NCBI GenBank assembly: GCA_022606135.1
Contig: JABYQN010000016.1
Coordinates: 124,001-188,000, forward strand
Length of the DNA: 64,000 nucleotides
Source of the DNA: Fomes fomentarius
Lineage: Eukaryota > Basidiomycota > Agaricomycetes > Polyporales > Polyporaceae
Reading direction: 5' to 3'
Part shown: in pieces, positions 12,000-23,200 of the stretch
Layout: each line of letters starts with the position of its first letter
Position numbering within the stretch: position 1 is the stretch's first letter
Program-made: the position numbers and the translations under genes
Notes under the pieces: generated by a model
What the model was told of the DNA's origin: nothing
What the model saw: the letters and a program-made list of their open reading frames with translations, nothing else
The model's database searches: none

Positions 12000-14900
12000 C
12001 TAAGTTTCTGTTGGATGCACGACGGGGTCAATCACTATACGATAGTACTAGTGGTAGATGACAACAACGTACCCTCAGCGGGGGCAGGCTTTTCCTCGGT
12101 GTGTGGTGCGTCCGTGTGGACGGCACCATTCTCATGCTTCTCCACAGCTGCAGCTTCTTCTACAGGCGGCACGGGCTCCGATGATGCCTCTGCGGGAGTT
12201 GCAGTAGGAGCAGCGCTCTCCTCAGCTATGACATTCACAATATCAACACGCAAGGTCACTAAGCAGGGGTTCGCTGTCACATACCAGATGGCTCTTCCAG
12301 CTCAGCGGCGACCCCTGGCGCAGCAACAGGCTCTTCCACAGCAGGTGCGGGCACAGCAGCTTCCACAACAGGCTCAGGTGCAGCGACCTCCTCGGTGGCA
12401 GGTACGGCTACCTCTTCAACGACGGGCGCAGCCGGCTCCTCAACGGCAGGAGCAGCAGGCTCTTCGGCGGCAGATTCCTCGACAGCGGGTGCAACAGGCT
12501 CCTCAACAGCAGGAGTCGGCTCAACCTCCTTCTCTGCCTCAGGCTGAGCCGCGGGCTCCTCAGATACGGCTTCCGGGGCAGCAGGTGCTTCCTCGACGGC
12601 CGCGGGTGCCTCAACCTCGGGGACAGCTACGGGTTCCTCAGCAATAACAAGAGGGGCCGGCTCCGATTCGGCGGCAAGGGGTGCGACCTCGGGCTCGGCT
12701 ACGAAAGCTGTTCAGAATTTACGGAAGATGCTCTTTGAATAGGAATAGAAAATACACACCTGCGGGCGCGCTCTCGGCGACGGGCTCAGCAGCCGCACTG
12801 ACCTCGGGCTCTTCAACAGCCGCTTCAGGCTCGGCAACGGGAGCAGAAGCCTCCTCAACGACGGGCTCGGCCTCTACAGCTAGGGCTGGCTCGGGCGCAG
12901 CAACCTCCTCCTCCGCGGGTTCGGGTACAGCAGCCACTTCCGCGATAGGTACAGCAGCCACTTCCGCAACGGACTCGGGCTCAGCTGGGGTAGGGGCAGC
13001 GGGCTCGCTGACCTCAGGTGCAGTCGCCTCCTCAACGACGGGAGCGGGAGCCACCTCGACAGCAGCAGGCTCCGACTCCGGCTCTGCGGGTGCAGCGGCT
13101 TCAGCCACAGGCTGCTCCGGTTCAGGTTCAGGCTCAGACGGAGCTGGAACTGGAGCCTCCTCGACAGCGGGCTCGGGAGCAGCAGCAGCGGGAAGAGGAA
13201 TGACCTCCTCGACCTTGACAGGCTCCGGAATGACTTCAGTCGTGCGCGGCTGGTCAGCAGGCACCGCGGCCTCAGGCTCAGGCGACGCAGCCTCCTGCAC
13301 GATCTCATCGACTTTCGTCGAGATCTCGGCGAGAGCGGCAGGCTCGCTCGTGCTCAGCGCGACTTGCGGACTGGGGGTCTCGCCAGTGAGGACGACGTTC
13401 TCAGGCGCAGGCGGGAGGGCCTTCTCCTCTTCAGGAGCAGCGGCGGGAGTTTCGTCGGTGGGTCCCTCAAGTGCCTCCGCTACGGCTACAACAGGCTTCT
13501 CCTCGGGAACGGCGTCTCCAGTCTTGATGGGCTCGACGGCGGCAGGCGCGACCGGCTCAACTTCCTTCGAGGCAGTCGGGAGAAGCCCACCAACCACAGG
13601 GACGGGAGGGAAGTCGTCGGCAGTGGGAGTGAGAGGCGACAGAGCGTCGGTGGGCGAAGGCGCCGAGGTGGCGGCAGCGGCAGCAGTGGCAGCGGCAGCA
13701 GTAGCAGCAACAGCGAAGGTAGCTGCAGGGACAACAACCTCTTGGACGGTGTCATGCTCGACCGCCTTCGCTACCTCAGTTGCAGGCGCAGGTGCGGCCG
13801 GCTTGGCTTCCTCAGGTGTCGCAGGTGCAGCCTCTTCCTTCTTCACTGCATCCTTCTTCGCCGCATCCTTCTTGGGCTCCTCCTTTTCCTCGACCTCGGG
13901 GAGGATCTCACCCATCTCACCTACCTTGGGAGCTTTGGAAGACGACTTGCGCGCTCTCGTGTCCGCCTTCGCAGCGAGCGTGGTGATAGACTGGCTCGAC
14001 GTCGAGAAAGTGAAGCGCTTCTTCATCGCCGACAGCGTCGAGACTTTCCGGTGGGAGAACTCGGACCGGATCGAGGGCCTTGGGGACGATGCGCGACGCG
14101 GCGTCGTCGGAGATGTCGCACTATCCTCAGAGGTAGGCGCCGGCGGTGGCGGAGGGACGAACGTCTGCTCAAGAACTAGCCATCCGATGGGCTTCCCGTC
14201 GATCTCGACACCGGGAATCGGTCTGAGTTGAGCGATGACGAAGTTGGGCCAGTCGGATGAGATAGAATCGACGAGGGCATCGCCCCAGAAGTCAATGAAC
14301 GCCTCATCAAGCTTAACTAGACGGACTGATTTCGACTTTGACTTCGCAGGCTTGGGAGTGCTCAACTCGGCAGCGCGTGTCGCGGACTGGGGGTCGGGGC
14401 TGTCGACAGATGAGCGGCGCGGCGAGGGCTTGCGCTTCTTGCTTGTCTTGCGCTCGACAGTTGGTGGAGCGGTGACCTCGACATCTTTATCCAAGAGTGT
14501 CTTCGCGAAGTCCTTGCCCAAAGTGCTCTCGCCGAACCCGGCTGAGGAGAAGTCAGACCAGTCCTTCGGCGAACTGGGAGATGTTGGAGACGTCGGTGGC
14601 TCCTTCGCGGTCCCGTTCGTAGTAGTGGCAGGTGCCTTGCCATTACCATTTACCTGGGTTTGAGTGGGGCTATTGAGGGAAGTGGAGCGTCGACGAGGGG
14701 GGCGAGGGAGACGGATGGTAGGGACTGTCGAGACCGGTGCGGTGCCGCGCTCGGCAGGGACGAAGGACAGTATGCGAGTCGTCTCATCAGCAAATATGCG
14801 GGACAGAGAAGGGTACCCATCGACGTTGCTCAGGATGGGCTCTGGCTCGTCACTGGTGAGTGCGACTGTCCTGAGGGCTTCCCAAACACTCTGATACTGG

Positions 14901-16313
14901 GCGTCCGAAAGCTCGAGGTCGGACTTGAGCGCATCAGTGATCAGACGCAGAGGATGTGACTTCGGCTTCGTAGTCTTCGCATCAGGAAGCTCTGTGTCAA
15001 CGCGGACATACAGCGCGCTGTACTGACGCGTAGAGAAGCGAGGTCGGGGAAGGAGGTCGTCTTCTTTGCCAGGCGTGGTATCGGTAGACGGACTCCGACT
15101 GTGGTATGGGTAGCCCTTAACAAGCTCCGTCAAGCGGAGTGGCATCTTCTTCCGTGCGGACTCGTCGCTAAGGCGGAATTAGACTTTGGATCTGGCATTA
15201 TCACGATCAAGGGACATACCGTATATAGGCCAAGAATAGATGCTCCAGAATCCGACCAGCGCGTTCCCAGCGTGCATAGAACGACGGCCAGTCATCGCCA
15301 GGCTCGCTCCTGGTCACGGTCAGCATCCATAGGCCAAAGAGCTTAGATACCTTGCTGCCAGACACTCCGTTGTGTTCCGAGTGGGACGCGAGTGATGATA
15401 CGATGTCAAGCGTCGCCACGAGCAGCTGATGGTGGGAGGGGGGGAGTTGAGGGACCAACGCGTCAGAGAACGCACTAGGCGGATACGATGAAGTGCGCTC
15501 TGCCTCCGCGAATGCTTGGTACCAGTTCCATTGACCGGAAGCGCGACCGAACGATTCTCCTTCGAGACGGAGGTGACGAAGTGCCCAGCGAAGGACGGCG
15601 GCGATGTCGTGGGGTGATCGTGTAAACTCCAGCTCGGAGTTGAAGTTGGAGACAGCAGCAGTAGGGGAAGGAGAGAGCGTGGTGATAGGGCTTTTGGTAG
15701 CCAAGGAGAGTATGAATAACGAGATGAGCTTGCGCTGCACGTCTGGAGAAGCAGAGTACCAGAACGGATGCATGACACCGAGAGTCTCGAGACCTTGCGC
15801 GCGATGAGCATGCGAGATCACAACCAAACGTGTGTACTCACCTGCATGGTCGATAATGGCCGAGGAACACGCCTTGACGAGCAAAAGAGTCTCGAGAGGG
15901 TTCAATCGCCGCTCGCCGATCACATTGTCGGGTAGGAAACTGGTGTCGTTCGGATCTGCCTCGAACACGACTCCAAGCGCACGACTGCGTTCCTCCTTCG
16001 GGACGGGCAGGTTCAGGGTGAGATGGGGTGCATCATACACGGTTTTACGCGTGTCAGGGGGTGGGGACAGAGGTCGAGACTTGGGCCGGAAGAGAGAAAA
16101 GGCACTTTCTTTCTCCTTCTCCTTCTCGCGCCCCCTTTCCGTGGGTTGTTGACTCGTTTGCTGACCCGAGTCTGCGAAGTGCGTGGCAGACGGAGAGACG
16201 GTTGGCGAGACAGCTTCGAACTTGCCCTCGAGGAGTGATGACGAAGAATTACGTTTGTTGGACACGTCCTTGTCCTTCTTGCGCGGGAAGACTTTGGAAA
16301 GAAAGGCAGCCAT
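12000..16313 (-). CDS. Msb1/Mug8-domain morphogenesis protein
   Basis: Six exons keep frame throughout: 16313-15842, 15793-15220, 15167-12760, 12707-12285, 12225-12073, 12007-12000 (4038 nt, about 1345 aa). The introns are 48, 52, 52, 59 and 65 nt. The start chosen is the ATG at 16313 (MAAFLSKVFPRKKDKD) in a gcc-ATG-g context; an in-frame ATG at 16376 would add 21 residues. The N-terminal half (about residues 95-500, with LGVVFE, LNPLETLLLVKAC, GVMHPFWYS and VQRKLISLFILSLA) matches the RhoGAP-like Msb1/Mug8 family (DUF1708), which acts with Cdc42/Rho1 in bud and tip polarity. A second conserved block near 640-690 reads SDWPNFVIAQLRPIPGVEID. The remaining half is extremely Ala/Glu/Pro-rich, imperfectly repeated and surely disordered. 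The last tiny exon is inferred; without it the frame stops at 12035. The family assignment is from memory of conserved patterns. Confidence 0.8.
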
Positions 16314-16707
16314 AGCGGGAAGCCGTGACGGAGCGCGTGAGGCAGTCGATGGACCTAACGTCCGTCGCTGTGGCATACGACGAGGAAGAGGACAAGTTCA
16401 GCGACCGGCGTCGTGGCGCCCATTATTCTCTATCGCCTAATATGGTAGTGCCGTATTTGGTGACTCTGTCGCTACGAAATGTGCTACACTTCTCTACATA
16501 CACGTATCCCCCTTTTCCCTGCATGCAGAACGGTCTTCATATCCAAGCGATCGGAGATACGCAGCGTCGTAATTTCTCATGCAAGTCTGATAGTCGTTGG
16601 GTGAATGGGAGCCGCGTGTACACAACGTGTTCATTGTTTGTACGTGTTGTTACAGTATGTCCCTTAGCAAGATTACGCTCAGCGGTTCAAAGTACGGATA
16701 GTCAGTA
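16314..16707. other. Upstream region of the Msb1-like gene
   Basis: This is a promoter-side stretch containing the alternative upstream ATG at 16376. Nothing else is recognised. Confidence 0.4.
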
Positions 16708-16709
16708 TA

Positions 16710-16803
16710 CACCGCCAGACAGCGAAAAGTGGAAATTGAAGGAAAATGGTGAGATTGTGGAAATCGTAGGAAAATTCCAGTAGAAATGAAAGACTCAACC
16801 TGG
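16710..16803 (+). repeat. Left terminal inverted repeat
   Basis: It pairs with 17370-17460. Shared blocks are the 12-nt tip, AGTGGAAATTG, GATTGTGG and the inner AAAGACTCAACCTGG. An AGTGGAAATT-like submotif occurs twice within the arm. Confidence 0.65.
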
Positions 16804-17369
16804 AAAGTGGTAGACATGATCTATGACAGTAGATACCAGGTGGAACGGGCGACTGTCCAGTTGATATTTACTGGTACGGGCGGCCGCTAGTTGATATCTG
16901 CTGAGACGGGCGGCTGGGAACACACGTGACTGACGGACTTCAGTTTTCACAGTGAACGACCCTTCTGCTGGGACGTCCTTCGTTATGAACTTCACTGAGT
17001 AACACTACTACTATGTTGCTCAGTTCTCCACTTACAGGCAGGCTACCCACGAAGTGTGCTCTGGGGTTATCCCCTGTATGCTGATTGGATGTCACAGGAG
17101 GCAGTCCTGCTGCAAACTGCTTCGAAGACTGAGTCTACTTATACTTTGTTGTCTTCACATATTGACTGGTGAAACAAGTGTTTTGTACACTGTTACGAAG
17201 GGTTAGATGGCTGAGTCGGTGGAGTGCCTTTATCTCAATGCCTCCATCAGTGTTGTTGTCAAGAGATCGAATCTTTTGGATGTCTTTCCTTTTTCAGGGC
17301 TTTCTGCACTTTCTCGGCATCAATTCTCAGCTCATCATGATGACCGAGTGGGATTGTGGCATCCACATG

Positions 17370-17460
17370 CCAGGTTGAGTCTTTAATTTCCACTAGTTCT
17401 GACCCCAATTACCACAATCCGCACTGACTGCAATTTCCACTGGTCTGGTGTCTGGCAGTG
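17370..17460 (-). repeat. Right terminal inverted repeat
   Basis: It is the inverted partner of 16710-16803, slightly shorter because of small deletions. Confidence 0.65.
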
Positions 17461-17462
17461 TA

Positions 17463-18376
17463 CTAGAGTTCGTGTTATTGGCTCCTCGCAAGCTGGGTGC
17501 CCAACACACACAATGGTAGCCACAAGTCACATGCGCGGGCCTCGGGATACGACGGTTAGCATCTGGTTAGCATGCATGTCCGAGTCGCCGCTCACTGGTA
17601 GAGCCAGGGAAGTATGCTAATGATGCCCGGAAATCGCCAATACAGCCGCTGCCTTTGCGCAGTGCTGTATATTACGGCACCGTGCCTCAAATCAAGCCTA
17701 CTTATGAATAGTTTTTACAAAGTTCATGCCGTGCAGCGTATTCTATTCGACGTTTAGGCAGCATGGATTGAATGGGCACTGTTGGCTCGCCTACTCTGTA
17801 TATTAATCAACGGGTAGATTCCAGTAATAAGCCCGTAAACTGTCCGATGAGGAAGAAGGGCAATATTTGCTCGGCATAAACGCAAACCGGCTACGCGGGG
17901 TCGATAGTCACGTGACCACGTATTGGTCCGTACCGCAGTGTAAGTAAATGCTGTATCCGAGTTGTTCTTCACCACAGACGCAGCCATCTCGACTTCTGCA
18001 AGACAGCAGTTTATGCATCTGGGACGCTGCATGTACTAACTTCATGAAGCGAAGTATGGTCTCGCTTTCTCGTAGCAACAGACTAAGCAAAGCGTTTATT
18101 CCGGCCTTTGCATCGGTGGGTAGACAAGAGATTCATCCTGAGATTGATCACAGCTTTACTGACCTCCGATAGTTGCAATCTGCAATTCGGAGAATCAGGA
18201 GCTCATTAAGGCAAAGGGCCTTGCAATCAGAACCAAAGACAGCCTAGACATCGAGACACAGTCCTCGGTTTCTGGCGTTCCCCAGGGCCACCGTTTGCCT
18301 CTCCGTAGGTTGCTCGTCGACAATCTGTTGGGAAGCCTCAACAGCGTACCAGCATCGCCGAACACTTGCAGAGAGA
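17463..18376. other. Intergenic region upstream of F-box D
   Basis: Short frames only. No conserved feature is recognised. Confidence 0.4.
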
Positions 18377-19615
18377 ATGATCATGATACCTCAGACGAGT
18401 CTAGCGCATCATGCTCGCCGACCCTCTCCCCCTCTCAATCGCTTAGAGGATATCCAGGACGCGGTCTCCACTGCCCCAACTGCTTCCCACGGGCATCAAG
18501 AGCACGACAGGATCCTGATCCGAAACCAAGAACTTGGGCACTCGCACACCGAAAGATGCGTCGTAGGCACAAGTCGCTGGGATAGCAGACTTCCGAACGA
18601 CATCTGGGCCAACATCCTGCCGCAACTCCACAGCGGCGACTTAGCCTGCCTGGCGCTGGTCTGCAAGGAAATCGTTGTCATCGTGGAAGCGGTCTTGTAC
18701 AAAAGGGTTGTCCTCCTGTCGCCGCATCGTCTCGTGCAATCCAGCGAGACGATACAACACAGGGCGAACAAAGACTATGTTCGCTCCGTGGCCATCTGCC
18801 GGTCCCAGCACGGGCGTATCGGAAGAGTCACGGACACAGCGTTCGGGGAGATCATGAAATACCTCCACTTGGCGAGTATCGAGCACTTGGAGATCTTCCA
18901 CGAGTCCACGACCGGGACGTGCGAAAGCGAGATCACTCTTCCTCCCCGAGTTCGCTCTCTGGACACTTCGGCAGCGTTCCTCCATCGCATAGCCTGTCCA
19001 TTGCCTCCGCTCAGGAACCTGAGCATCCGCTTGCGCGAGTCGGACTTTCTCAACGTCCACCGACTCATTGGGCCGCTCGACGGCACCCTCGTCTCTCTCC
19101 GGCTCCGTCTCGAGCGTACATCGCCCTTCGTGCAGAAGCGCGACAACCCCGTGCGTCTATGCGCACGCCTCGGAACCAGGTATCTCAAGTACCTGGAGAT
19201 ACTGGAGCAGAGGATCTCCCCGGTACGACATTGTGGCTTGACACCAGATATATGCAGATCTACTCACCTATTTGTGACAACTTAGGGGCCGTCCTATCCT
19301 GTGGGGCATTTCGACCAGATCTCGGGGACCCGGTTCCACCATGAAGCATCGCAGAGACTGCAATGCCTACGAAAACTCGTATGGATGCCGGTTTGGAGCC
19401 AGGGGTTGGAGGAGGACCTCTTACCTGGGGGTCAATACCACGACACCTTGACCCAATTCGAGCAGGAGTTGTTGCAGGTGCTTGCACTGCAAGACTTCAT
19501 CCTCGTCCTTCCAGGCTCCCGTTGTTTGCGCTTCGTTCCGTCGGAGAGGAGCACGTACGTCACGGAGTCAATGCTTGGCTTTGAGGAGTGGTGGCGAGCG
19601 GTTCCTCCGGAATGA
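18377..19615 (+). CDS. F-box protein D (two exons)
   Basis: Exon 1 is 18377-19222 and exon 2 is 19286-19615, joined by a 63-nt phase-0 intron (gtacga...acttag). The product is about 391 aa. The F-box starts near residue 70: SRLPNDIWANILPQLHSGDL, followed by CLALVCK. The Leu-rich middle and the C-terminal signature SRCLRFVPSERSTYV match F-box protein B, so these two are paralogues although separated by about 12 kb and on opposite strands. The start is the first ATG of the open frame; a second ATG follows two codons later. The product is an inferred SCF substrate adaptor with unknown target. Confidence 0.8.
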
Positions 19616-20269
19616 GGTGAGGATTCTGGTGCCTCCGGTAGATAGCTCTGATTTCTATGGCATCGTAGTTGTGACGGCCATACTATGATGTTCTACGAAT
19701 GAACAAATTGGCATACTTACCAGAGCATCTCTCTCGTCATGTACGACTACCTTCAGGTCCCTACTGTTTCCTTTGTACTACCATTCTTCACATCGCTTCC
19801 AATGTACATGTGCCGGACATGTTGAGACGAGCGGATGCATATGGCGACGGATTCGGTTGACCTGAGGTGGATGCTAATAGTAACGAGACTGATGGTGTGA
19901 TGAGGAAAAAATACTGGCGCTTGAAGTTCAATTCGAGTGGTCGCTGCCCATGAACTTGTTATGGCTATGTAGCTACGTGACTATGTAGAACGCTTCCATA
20001 ACCATTGCATTGTCGAGAGGCATTGAGTTAATAGATAGGCTTTTCGCCGTATGCAAGGCGGGATTTACCTTATTAGTGAATCGCGCTCTAGACGCTGGGC
20101 GGGCCCGGGGCCCCGTAATTGACTCGATCATGTGATGCGTGACAAAATGAAGCTCGCGAGTCGCGACGTGGGCGCTCCTTCTTTGCTCTCAGCTACCACC
20201 ATCATTATTCTACCCGCCGCCGCGTCCATCTGTTCCCACTCAGCGCCGACGCGTGGGTGGTGAGCGATC
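19616..20269. other. Intergenic region upstream of the SHPRH-like gene
   Basis: No coding frame of note. It presumably contains the promoter of the helicase gene; no specific element is recognised. Confidence 0.4.
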
Positions 20270-23200
20270 ATGTTATCGGAAGAAAGCGACCACCTCGAGT
20301 GCCTCCGCGAAAGCCTTCAACCACGATTGTCCGCTGCCCGGCTTCTTGCTCTTTTACGCGAGCGAACCGGCTTCGACGGGGCCCAAACAAAGAAGAAAGG
20401 CAAGAAGTCAACCATCAACGATACGAAGAGCAAGAAGCGCAGTCACGGCAGTGATGAGGATGGCAAGAACACACGGAAGCGTATCAAGATTTCGCAGGAA
20501 GACGCGATCTCCCTCTCTGATACCGACGAGGAACGGCTCTTTCACGCGTTTCAGAGAGTTTTCCGCATCCGGTACACAACATCTCCCACTGGTCGCGCGC
20601 CGCCTGTGGATGACGCTGTCGCGGAGCAGCTGGGTTGGCCACGGGACGAGAAAGCGTTGCAAGATTGGTTAGCTGCCTATGCACCCACCGTAGACGATCC
20701 CAAGACAATCGACCTCGGTCTTGTTTCCGTAGATAGTTTCTCGTATGCACCCATCCATGTATACACCATCGACGACCACTCCCAAATGCTCCTCACCCTT
20801 CCGCGTCTGCGTCCTTCTGCGTTCAATTTCTCCGACTACGACTTCGGCCAGCATCGGAGTCCATTGCACGACCCCCTGCAGGCTTTCCAAGTTTTGGCGA
20901 AGAACGGTCGCGCTCGCATAAGTGCCCGTCTCTTCCTTGTGGAGTCCTTCCAGCAGGATGAACTGCCTTTCGCGCTCCGGCTGCAGGTAGACTGCTCCTT
21001 CGTGTGTCCCAAGATATTCGAGCCTGTTACGGCTGAGGTGATGGATCAAGTTGTCGCAAGTCGCAAGTTTGCGTCAGAGAACGCCCGGGTATTCGACATT
21101 CAAGAAGCACAGCGCAGGCTTGTGCTCCACCTCTTCCCCCCTCAGACTCTGATTCCGAGCTCGTACCACGGCAGCACCGATATCCCCTTCCTCTTCTCTA
21201 TCCTCAGGCCTGCTCCGGCGTTGCCTTCGCCGGAAGCCTACAATGCCCTTCAGCCCGACACTCTCCTACCGACACTGCTTCCGTTCCAGCGACGTAGTGT
21301 GGCATGGATGTTGGAGCGAGAGGGGAACGCAGTGACTGTTTCAGGAGCTATAGTTCCCAAGTCCGAGCTAAGCCTCGACGAGCAGCCGTTGCCTTTGTTT
21401 TGGGATCGATTCCCGGTCTCTGATGAAGAGACATGGTATATCAACCGTTTGAGGGGCCTCATCTCTGCTTCGCGCCCGACAGGCGAAGATGATGACCTGA
21501 ACGAGGACGCACTTGGTGGGATCGTTGCAGAGGAACCTGGTTTGGGGAAGACATTGGAGTGCATATCGACCGTCATTATGAATCCGGCCCCTCCCAGTCG
21601 CACGCCACTGAACAAGCGATGGGATGCAGAAGCCAAGATCGATATCAAAGAAGTCAAGGTGAGTATTCGTGCCCTCTTTCGCGGCTGGTCGTTGACATTG
21701 CTACCCAGACGACACTCATTGTGACACCGCCCTCGCTAGCACCGCAATGGGCAGATGAGTTAGCCGCACACGCACCAGGCCTCAAGGTGCTCGTCTACGA
21801 CGGCTGGCAGAAAGTCGGCGTTCCAATTTCTGAGAGGGATGTCGCCATTGAGCGCGAGAAGCGGCAACTCGCTAAAGCACGCGCGTCGTCGGAATCTAAA
21901 GGGAAGAAACGGGCGCGAAAGGCAAAGTCGACTAAGAAAGGTAAGGGCAGAGCAAGAGGTCATGACGTGGACATAGACGATGAGAGCGATGACGAAGAGG
22001 AGAACGAAGAGGAGGACGAGATTGTCGACTGGTGCAACTACGTGAACAAGTTCGACGTGTGTATCACGACATATAACGTCCTGCAGCAAGACCTCGGCGT
22101 CGCGCGTCCTCCGCCCACGCGTCCGAGGCGAGCGTTTGTTCAGTACAGCACGGTTCATCGGTCGCGCTCCCCCCTCGTTATGTGCGAGTGGTATCGCGTT
22201 ATCATGGACGAAGTGCAGATGGTGGGAGGGGGAAAGACCGAGTGCGTGACGTGGTATGTATGTGGTTACAGTGCTAATCTTCGTGCATGTAGGGAGATGG
22301 TGGCGCTCATCCCCCGGCTATCTTCCTTTGCGGTCTCGGGAACCCCCGCCAGGTCTCAAGTCGCCGACCTCATACACGTCCTCAAGTATGTTTGTCGGGT
22401 ATCCCCTCTGTACGTTGTGTAACTCATAACATCCTTAGATTTCTTCGTGTGAGCGCTGTCACGGATGTCGCTAGAACATGGATCCGCCTCCAGCTTCCTG
22501 GCTATGTGCATGAGTTCACGGAGCTCTTCCGCAGGTATACCGTAAGGTGCGTCTATCAGACATTTTCCTTCGTTGTACCCAGCTGAGCGTCACATAAGGA
22601 CGATGAAAGCTGCTGTCAAAGAGGAGCTGACTATTCCACCGCAAACTCGTTATCTGGTTCCCGTCGAGCTGGGTCGCGTTGAAAGACATGTCCGTGGGCG
22701 TTCTTATTCTTATTGATAGCCAGGCAGTTCCTGAAGAGTCTCCATAGGTTTACGATCAAACCTCAGACGCCGCATTGCTTGACCTCGGTCTGGATGCGCG
22801 CGGAGTCGCGGCTACGGAAAACTGGGAAGTGGATGTTGCGAAACTGCGCCATTGGCTCCGTCGTTTGCGCGGCTTGTGTACGCATCCACAGGTTGGACAG
22901 CTTGCGGTGAACGCTGTAGACAAACTTCACAAGCCGGGTGTACTCAAGAGCATGGCAGAAGTGTTGGAGGTGAGTAGTGCCGGTCAAGTGATGCGACTTA
23001 ACACCTGAGTCGTATGATGTGATGTGCAGACGATGCGGGAACAGAACTGGCGTAACTACATGGAGGACAGGACAAACAAGGTATGCGCGCACAGACTGCT
23101 CATGAACATTCTCATTCAGGTTGGTGCAGATCGCCAATACGACTACCCTAGCTCAGCTTGTGCAGCAAGAAGACGGTAATCGGAACCGCTACCGACAGGC

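Larger units (their letters stand above)
16708..17462. mobile_element. Non-autonomous DNA element with long terminal inverted repeats
   Basis: The ends are inverted copies of each other. The left end begins CACCGCCAGACA at 16710 and the right end, read on the minus strand, begins CACTGCCAGACA at 17460. The similarity continues inward for about 94 nt with small indels and ends in a near-perfect block (AAAGACTCAACCTGG). The roughly 560-nt core encodes no transposase. TA lies outside each end and could be a target duplication of the Tc1/mariner kind, although this is too short to prove. The core includes two imperfect copies of a unit around ttgatat...ggcgg at about 16860-16915. Most likely this is a MITE or deletion derivative moved in trans. 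The superfamily is not established. Confidence 0.65.

Noticed and set aside
12681..14231. 516-codon plus-strand open frame rich in Ser, Ala, Gly and Thr
   Set aside because: It is the antisense of the Ala/Glu/Pro-repeat exon of the Msb1-like gene. Repeated GC-rich codons keep the opposite strand open; there is no domain or splice logic.
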